Shown here piece by piece: positions 56,965 to 64,000 of a stretch of DNA of 64,000 bases. This DNA comes from Fomes fomentarius (lineage: Eukaryota > Basidiomycota > Agaricomycetes > Polyporales > Polyporaceae): contig JABYQN010000003.1 of the NCBI GenBank assembly GCA_022606135.1, positions 682,001 to 746,000 of the forward strand. The letters run 5' to 3'. How positions within the stretch are numbered: the stretch's first letter is position 1; each line of letters begins with the position of its first letter. The notes below the pieces were generated by a model that was given only the letters and a program-made list of their open reading frames with translations, was not told the origin of the DNA and searched no databases. The translations under genes and the position numbers were made by a program.

Positions 56965-58127
56965 GCTGCTCGTCGTCGTTTTGTGGGAGTGGGCTATGGC
57001 GTTGGACTATTCTCCCGCGAACGACCTCTTCAGGGTACCATGTCTCCGTGCGTACCTGCTTCTGGCCCATCCGTTCATTGTAATATCCCTCACAACTTAT
57101 TTCATCTGTCTTCCATACCGTCTCCCACGCTTGTTTCGTCATTTGTGTTGTCTGTTTTCGTTGTCGACCATCTAGAGTTCTCTCATTCGTAGGTATGCCT
57201 GGGCGTTCAGCTCGGCCTTCTGGACACCCGAACCACGTACCGTCCCGTCCTTTCACTCTGCACATCTCCCCCACCCCAACCCCATATCAGCATTGACGTA
57301 CTATTCGGCATGCATATTTTTCATCCTTGTTTCCTCGGACGCTATCTCACATGTCTTCCTACCTACCTACGAAATACTAGTACCAGCACTACCCCGGCCT
57401 TGGCCGGATTGCATGTCCCGCATTCGCTGTCGCGTCCCCTTCCGTTTGTTCGATTCCCTAGCCATCACCACCGTACCGGTATCGCCGCCATTGCCTGTTG
57501 ACACTATCACCGGATTTTCGCGACTGCTGCTTGCGTTCGATATCGCACCATATGCATAAGGACCCTGCTACGAATTTCAACCACGTACAATACACCAACA
57601 CATACTTCACCGCATTGTTTTCACGAACACTCTTCCAGCTCTCTGCGCGCTCAAGGTTCCAGGCCCACCTGATTCTTCGAGCACCCGTACAGGGTTCCCA
57701 CTCCCTGATGTTTTCCTCTTTCATGTACGAAGAAACAACGGCGACTCCAGCGGCGCTGTGTGTACGATACGCGTATGCGCACAGGACCATGGTCCTCAAT
57801 AGGATCCATCTTACTACTGCCGTCGTGAAGGTTCTGCCAGTGCCAAGAGTTTGTATGGCGTGCAGACGAAGTTCGTACATGGCCCTGCAAGTATACATAC
57901 GCTCTGACACCGACTGGATTTACGTTAGATGAGCAGCCCGGAGATATTAAACGCAAAATGACTGTTCTTTGACTCTGAGCGGAAGCGAACCTCGATATGT
58001 CGAACTTCGGGCGACATATATGCACAAGGCCGAGATCGACCACGCGAGGCATAAAAGCGATACTTTTGTGATTGAAGTAGTTATTTCGGATTCATATGGC
58101 GCAGGACGCGCAATACGCTAGCAGTAT
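56965..58127. other. Convergent intergenic region
   Basis: About 1.16 kb between the Zds-type gene (+) and the carboxypeptidase (-). The plus strand is pyrimidine-rich just after the stop, as in a 3' UTR. Open frames on both strands (for example 57458-57910 minus) show no motif or splice logic. Confidence 0.4.
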
Positions 58128-60586
58128 TCAATCCAGCAGAGGTGACTCGTCTGCGTTCAGGATGACCCATGTGAAGAACCGGATGACCTCGATGAAGCCT
58201 TCGCCGCGGATGGCTGAGTCGTAGACATGAAACATAATCGGCACTTGCAGCACCCATAAAGACATGCAAGTAACTTACCTTCGTTGACGGTGTGCGCGCC
58301 GTTGAACGAGTCGCCGCCATTGACATGGCCGTACCGGAAGATGTGGTTGGTGAGCTTCCAGTAGTGCTTCGTGTCTATTATCGAGAGGCGCAAGCATTTA
58401 GCATTGTGCAACACAAACACAAAAAATGGCCACACAGTGCGTACCTGTGTTACCCGTAGACATCGCTGGAGCAACGACCGCCTTCTTGTCGTATCCCGTC
58501 CGGGCGGACCCGCCCAGCACCCCGACAATCGTCCCAGACAGGAAGCGGAACGGTCCACTGTCTCCCAACGGTGTGCGCGGAGCGGGCTCGAGCCCGGTGC
58601 CAAAGGCGTCCGTTATGCGCAGCAAACCGCTCGCTGCTTCCTTTGGACCCTCCTTGAGAAGCCCGAATGCATCGATCGCCAGCCCGAACCTCTCCGCCAC
58701 GGGCTTGACGACGCTGATGATGCGCTGCTGAAGCGCGGCGACGGAGCTATGGATGTCGATGCGGTGGTTGACGATGACCTCGGCGCGTTCAGGGAGCGCG
58801 TTCGTTTTCACGCCGCCGCGGATGACGTCCGCAGCCTGCGTCGTGCCGGCGAGCGCGGGAAAGAGACGGTCGGTGCGTAGGAGGTGGTCTTCGAGCGCGT
58901 GCAGCGCCTTCTCCGACCTCCTCGAGCGGACGATGAGCGAGCGGAAGTTCGCAGGCAAGGAGGGGTCGTGCTCGGCCTTGCATTGGAGGAGGGAGTAGTA
59001 GATCCCGGAACGGTTGAGATGCGGCTTGTGAGGATTGTCTTCAAGCTGCTTGATCACAGCGGCCAGCATGCCGATGCTCTGGAGGATGACGCGGACATCC
59101 TCAGCTGCGATTTGGGAAGTATAGGATATATCAAAACTCACGGTGTGCGCAGGAGGGACGCTGGAGTGTCCGCCAGGTGCAGAGATCTCGAAGCGTACAT
59201 TGAGACCACCCTTCTCCGCTACGCCTGGGTTAGATATGATGACGTCGTCGGAGACCGCGTAACCGCCTAATTAAAAGTTGTTGAGCATCATGACCTCACA
59301 TCATAGCGGAGTTCCCGATGTACGAACCTCCTTCATCAATAAGAATGGAGAATGCGGATTCTCCATATGTGGCTAGAAGATAGTCACGTATCGCAGTTGC
59401 ACCCTAGCTCAATCGGTCGGTGAATGAATTGCGTCAATCGCGTCATAGACTTACTGAGACACCGCCGCGCTCTTCGTCGATCCCATAAGCGAGTACCACA
59501 CTACGTGTGGGTACGAATCCAGCTTGGAGCAATTCCTCGATGGCGGTGCTAGAATCATAGATTGTAAAACCACCCAAGGTGGAGATAGATGAGACTTACA
59601 AGCTTCCAATGAGACCTGGTTTGTCGTCACAGCTTCCTCTTCCCCAGATGTATTCTCCTGCAAGCATGCTATCAGCGTCCATCAATGCTACAAAAACATA
59701 AGGCACTCACCATCGAATAGACCAGAGAAGGGTGGGTGTTGCCACTGATCCAAGGTCAAGGGTTCTACCGGGACTACATCTGATGGTAGATGTTCTCGGG
59801 CTCAAAAACATGACGGAACATGTTTGAAGAGTTGCTTCGAACCTTGGTGTGCAGTCAAGAGCGCCGGCTTAAGGCTGCGATCACTCCCCTGCCAGTGGTA
59901 CACGAGCGCGTACTTGTTGACCAGATTCCTACGAAGATGCTTGTGTCTATGCGCAAACGGGTCATTGAGTCGTACATGACGTAAGACACTGTCGCGTACA
60001 CGAGCGGGAACCGTTGCTCGAGGTATGTGTGCAGCTCCTCGAAAATCTCCCACCTCTCGTCTTGCCCGGGCGGCGCGAGGTCGTCGTACGCGACGGTGCT
60101 ACCTCAGCCCGTCACGTCAGTTGACTCTCTAAGATGCGTTGTCGTCACTCACGGAATCCGAATCGCGCCTCCGAGTGACTCGTAGGCATTCAGCTTGAAG
60201 TCGTCCGACCTGTACTTGACTTCCAACGCGTCGAGTAGAGCACTATTCTTCACGGGTGCGATTGCGTCCGTCTGAGGGCAGACTTCATCTTGTGCCAGGC
60301 GCGCAGGTCCCACAGGCAGACTGAAACTGGAGGTGTACGACCCTGGAGCCAAGAAGTGGAACAGGGCAAACGCGACGATAAATGTTAGAGCGAGGAGAGT
60401 TCTAGCACCACGTTCTGCTCGCGGACCCGACGCGTATCCAAGCTCTAGGTCTTGACCTTGGGAGGCTATAGCACCTTTCTCTATCTTCTCGTCATACTGG
60501 TCAATCGGTTCCGTCGAGAGTGTCACAGGGATTTGTGGTCCCTGTAGGCGATAGAGACGGTGGAGGGGCCTGTCTTCTGAGCGCAT
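58128..60586 (-). CDS. CPS1: M20 metallopeptidase, vacuolar carboxypeptidase S type (Gly-Xaa carboxypeptidase)
   Basis: A zinc carboxypeptidase that releases C-terminal amino acids in the vacuole. The N-terminus is cytosolic, followed by one membrane anchor (TLLALTFIVAFALFHFLAPG, about residues 63-82), as in Cps1. Then come AYESLGGAIRIP, LVYHWQGSDRSLKPALLTAH and DVVPVEP (first zinc His-x-Asp), EYIWGRGSCDDKPG (bridging Asp), YGIDEERGG (catalytic and zinc Glu) and ISAPGGHSSVPP. The end holds FRYGHVNGGDSFNGAHTVNE with the last zinc His, then EGFIEVIRFFTWVIL and a stop at 58128-58130. At least eight introns. The start is ATG 60586; an upstream in-frame ATG exists at 60700 but is not conserved. 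All catalytic residues appear present. Confidence 0.92.
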
Positions 60587-61639
60587 TGTGTGGGATGCAG
60601 GCGAATAGTAGAGAGAAGAGTAAGGGGGGCGTGAGAGGAGAAGAGGGTTCTCTGAGTCATGGTTCCGTATACCTTTTGCTAGCTGCCGGTCTGATAGCAA
60701 CCTCTAATCTGCTCGCTACTTATCGTCGACCCCACAAGGCGGTTCCCCGGACCGCCTTTCATTCGGCATCCGCCGACCTTGACAGAGCAGGGGGTGACAC
60801 CGAATGACTGTAACCCTCCTTAACCTCAACCACGATATTCACCACGGATCGTCCAGTCCTGTCGCAACCGGCAGACATCTCTCTACATTTAGCCACGCAT
60901 GCTGACTTGGCATCGCTGACCTTGCAGAAGTCCCAGCGATCATCTTCCTATGCACATGTAAGCACTACTTCTCTGACGCGCGACGAGGTAGCTGTCCTCT
61001 CTATCTTTTTGTGCTCTGCCAGCTGACTATTTCAGCAAATTCCACGTCTAGAAAGAAATATTGTGCCTAAGGGAAAGTCAGTGAGATGATCACACGACGA
61101 ATAGAATGACGGTGCCAACCACGACAAACAATGTCGTGAGTCCGAGGCTAGAAAACATGTGGCAGTATATTCACCAGGAGAAAGCAGCTGCCGAGATGGC
61201 GGTATCATAAATGAGACGCCTGAGTGTACCAGGCCGTGATGCATCGCGCGAGAGGATCGCGCTGGGATCGGTATGGAAGCTCTGGTTCTCAGAAGGGCGG
61301 TACCTATCTCAAGCTTCTCGCGTCCGGACCTTCGACATTAGCCGTACGGCCGGCTCGCACTTCATCTTGGGATAGAACTCGAGTTGCTCCTCGACATGGG
61401 CTACTGTGACTGTCCAGGGCGAGCGCGCGATGGGCGTCCGATCTCAGTGCCCACTCCTCCGACCAGGCGTCTGCTAACTTGAGGCCGGAGGAGACCCAGC
61501 AGAATTTGAATACCGGGGATTATGGGACAATGAGTCAGCTCCTCACTTGAAACGCTCCGATATCGGGCATCCACAGTGGTATAAAGATCGCACTGAAGGC
61601 TGGCGTTGAGACGCTACTAGCGACATACCCATCTCGACT
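60587..61639. other. Divergent intergenic region
   Basis: About 1.05 kb between the carboxypeptidase (-) and the NmrA-like gene (+). No gene-like structure or recognised regulatory motif. Confidence 0.4.
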
Positions 61640-62818
61640 ATGCCGCTCGCGAAGCCTCTAGCTCTAGTCCTCGGCGCGACTGGCCAGACAGGCAAGAGCA
61701 TTGTCAGCGGCCTGCTTGGAGCCGGTGAATTCGTGAGTCTAGATGCAGCATCACACCGCGGGGAATATTCATGCTCATTTCGTGACACAACTCATAGCGT
61801 GTTGCTGCTGCAGTCCGTCCTTCTTCCTTATCAAAGCCAGCAGTAGAGGCGCTGCGCCAATCCGGCGTCGAGATCCGCGTAGCAGACATCGGCGATGACG
61901 TCGAGTCGCTGAAGAAGGCCTTCAAAGATGTCAGTGTCGTCATCAGCGCCGTCGATGTACCTGGAATCCCCCTTCAGAAGAACGCAATTCTCGCAGCGAA
62001 AGAAGCAGGCGTTCGGCGATTCGTACCCAACGACTTTGCAACCCCCGGTGCGCGAGGTGTACGCGAGCTTCACGACGCGGTACGGTTGCATATTTCGCAC
62101 ATTGCCAGCGACGGGCCGCAGCTCACGTTCATTTGAGATAGAAATACGAGATTCACGACCTCATCGAGGAGGTCGGGCTTCCCTATACATATATCGACGT
62201 AGGCTTCTGGGCCCAGGGCTTCTTGCCCCTTCCCCTGCGCAGCAATGCTCCCGAATTCCTCAAGAAGATAACATGGTCGATCGTCGAGGGCGGAGAGGCT
62301 CCCTCCCTCTTGACAGAACGCGATCGCATCGGGATTTACGTGGCCCGCATTGTGGCTGATTCCCGTACACTGAATCGCTCGGTCATCGTGTGGGACGACG
62401 AGGTGACGCAGCTTGAGGCGTTCGAGCTTGGCGAGCGTCTCTCTGGAGAGGGAGATACACTGAAGGCTCAGCGTGTCTATGTGAGTCTTCCTTGCGTTGC
62501 CAGCAGTGGTCATATCACCAGGATTCAAACTCATATGGACACCAGGAAACTAAGGAAGATGTGCTGAACGCAATCGCCACTGCAAAGGCTGAGCGGGCAA
62601 AGCAGAACTCGACTTACATCGGTGACATATCGGTCTCGTGGAACCTGTATCGATACAGCGTATTCATACTGCGGGAAAACACGTTGGAGAACGCGAAGAA
62701 ACTAGGTTACCTCGATGTGCGCGAATTGTATCCCGACATCACGCCGCTCCCTTTGGCGCAGTATGCGAAGATTTTCTATGGCTTAACGGATCCCATTATC
62801 GTGATGTACAACATGTGA
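61640..62818 (+). CDS. NmrA-like / isoflavone-reductase-like NAD(P)-binding protein
   Basis: An atypical short-chain dehydrogenase fold. The nucleotide-binding loop is LVLGATGQTGKSIV at the N-terminus, then RVAAAVRPSSLSKPAVEALR and VSVVISAVDVPGIPLQKNAI with AAKEAGVRRFVPNDFATPG, the standard pattern of fungal NmrA/IFR proteins. Three introns: after GAGEF (near 61732-61798), after RELHDA (near 62081-62144) and after LKAQRVY (near 62480-62552). The second joins to KYEIHDLIEEVGLPYTYIDV, where a conserved Lys is often catalytic in reductases of this group. Ends ITPLPLAQYAKIFYGL... with TGA at 62816-62818. The substrate cannot be inferred. Confidence 0.88.
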
Positions 62819-64000
62819 TACAAGACCCTTGAGCCGGGCATGGAGAGACGAGGCTTTAGAGATAGAAGTGAGTTATATGATCGTACATAACCCAACGGAA
62901 CCTGATCTTCCAATACAAGTTGAGACTCCCGATGGACTCGAATATCGTAGTGCCCTGGCTATGTCGCTGAGCCTAGGGATCGTCCTCGTCGTAGTGGTCC
63001 TACCTCTCCTATACATGCGATGCTCGTGCTACATATCCTACGCGCTGCTGACTCAGCCTCGCCTGTCCTGGCGCCCATCACATCTTACTCCACCGACCTG
63101 AATAGTCCGATTCTATGAGGTTTGTTCAGTACAGACGCTCCACCGGAGCTTCTGGTAGGAGGAGTCGACACCATGGCAGTGGAAAAATCTGGTATGTACT
63201 GTTTCCAAGTGCATCACGGACTAACCGTCTTTCACGTTGTGCCATCCACGCATATGCCACGACGTGGTTTACCCAGAATGGCAGGCGGCATGCTGGGCCC
63301 TTGCCTTGCCTCTTCCGTTCCGGCGGAGTTGCGACTCGGCCTGCCAGCCTCGATCCAGAATGTATATAAACCCCCATCTTGCGGCTTACCGTGCCCACCA
63401 TCCTCTTCCTCTGTCTATCGCGTGCGGCGTACTACTGATACCTGCCCCCTGGACGTTCCTCGCCTCGGTGTTGGGTCGTGGTCGGCAGTAGCACTTTCTC
63501 TCGTGAGTATCCTCCTTGTCCTCTTCCACCTAAATTCACTGACCCCTATTGGTAGAGGAGCTTGCTAGGCTGGCAGGGTCGAAACAGTTTCATATCCTTG
63601 CTCTCGGACGTCATCGTCGACTACCTGGGTTGTTTCCGCTTGCTCTTTTCATGTCCGAGTCGTCGTGCCTCTTCTGACCAGCTCATCCTGCACCTGTCTC
63701 TCTTGGCTCTCGGTGGTGGCTCTTAAGGCGACCCTTCATTGACCCGACCTTCGTCAAGGAGTTCAAGTTCAATTTGGACGGAACCAAGAATGCGGTGCTA
63801 TATAGATGTCCGTGTCTGAGTATGTCGACAGCTGCGAGTTTGTGGTATGTCTTGTATTCGCATGAGCAGGGACACGCAGCTAGCTCTTGGGCGTTGGTGG
63901 GACTGGGCCGATCCCCAGTCTCGGGGGAGTTTTGGCCACTGTCCGGGGCAACCGGCAGTGGCTTCCTGGCGATACAATATGAACATCCGAGCCCGAACAG
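62819..64000 (+). other. Right-edge region with a possible truncated gene
   Basis: No complete gene recognised. A TATA-like TATATAAAC occurs at about 63362-63370. Downstream plus-strand pieces look partly coding: a hydrophobic stretch LSIACGVLLIPAPWTFLASV, a GTGAGT...GGTAG intron (about 63503-63556), and from about 63725 a frame open to the window edge beginning RRPFIDPTFVKEFKFNLDG. They suggest the first exons of a membrane-protein gene that continues beyond 64000. I could not name the family. Confidence 0.3.

Noticed and set aside
56357..57274. A 305-codon minus-strand frame over the Zds-type gene end
   Set aside because: It is antisense to a low-complexity Pro/Ser/Gln-rich exon and extends into 3' sequence; no conserved motif.
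57458..57910. A 150-codon minus-strand frame between converging genes
   Set aside because: No motif, no splice logic, and it lies in probable 3' UTR sequence.
1..64000. CRISPR arrays, integrated viruses, transposons or a biosynthetic gene cluster
   Set aside because: No regular spaced repeats, terminal repeats, transposase, reverse-transcriptase, capsid or backbone synthase motifs were found. The transporters and the reductase are not next to any such enzyme.

Overview
This window is nuclear DNA of a filamentous basidiomycete, most likely an Agaricomycete. The evidence is dense, intron-rich genes with mostly 50-65 nt GT-AG introns, short intergenic gaps, and a basidiomycete-style gene set (an ABCC transporter with more than 20 introns, a Zds1-type protein, NmrA-like reductase, MFS permease, serine/proline-rich hypothetical proteins). 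I see no CRISPR array, rRNA, intact transposon or virus. Most genes do not appear as one open frame; exons were joined by eye from splice sites and conserved protein motifs, so small exon-boundary errors are possible.

Layout. 1-1177: 3' end of acetyl-CoA carboxylase (+). 1673-3408: multi-pass membrane protein (-). 4581-7875: glutamine-dependent NAD+ synthase (+). 8366-11054: exocyst Sec6 (+). 11632-18775: ABCC-type ABC transporter (+). 19244-19774: short hypothetical (+). 20589-22333: MFS sugar-type permease (+). 22554-23153: ubiquitin E2 variant Mms2 (-), divergent from 23356-26316: ESCRT-0 Hse1 (+). 26458-26557: intron-containing tRNA-Met (-). 26879-29367: anoctamin/Ist2 (+). 30636-33705: serine-rich protein (+). 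About 34124-35615: an unrecognised multi-exon gene (+). 36771-37217: hypothetical (+). 37922-38604: Bud20 (-), divergent from 38822-40880: mitoribosomal DAP3/mS29 (+). 41109-43787: kinesin-14 (+). 44129-45160: hypothetical (+). 45231-47358: AP endonuclease Apn2 with a C-terminal GRF zinc finger (-). 47830-50371: hypothetical (+). 51173-52557: tail-anchored E2 Ubc6 (-). 54242-56964: Zds1-domain protein (+). 58128-60586: M20 carboxypeptidase Cps1 type (-). 61640-62818: NmrA/isoflavone-reductase-like (+).

The genes are a housekeeping mixture rather than one pathway. Two divergent pairs make functional sense: Mms2 (a partner in K63-ubiquitin chain synthesis) beside Hse1 (an endosomal ubiquitin reader), and Bud20 (60S subunit export) beside DAP3 (small mitoribosomal subunit).

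The most interesting signals are a 3-nt micro-exon in the NAD+ synthase that supplies a conserved cysteine and restores the E45/K114/C175 numbering, and six single-base frameshifts in five genes. Five of the six lie in G or C runs of five or six and one in a run of three, and each would be explained by one missing base. I found no convincing new multi-gene system.
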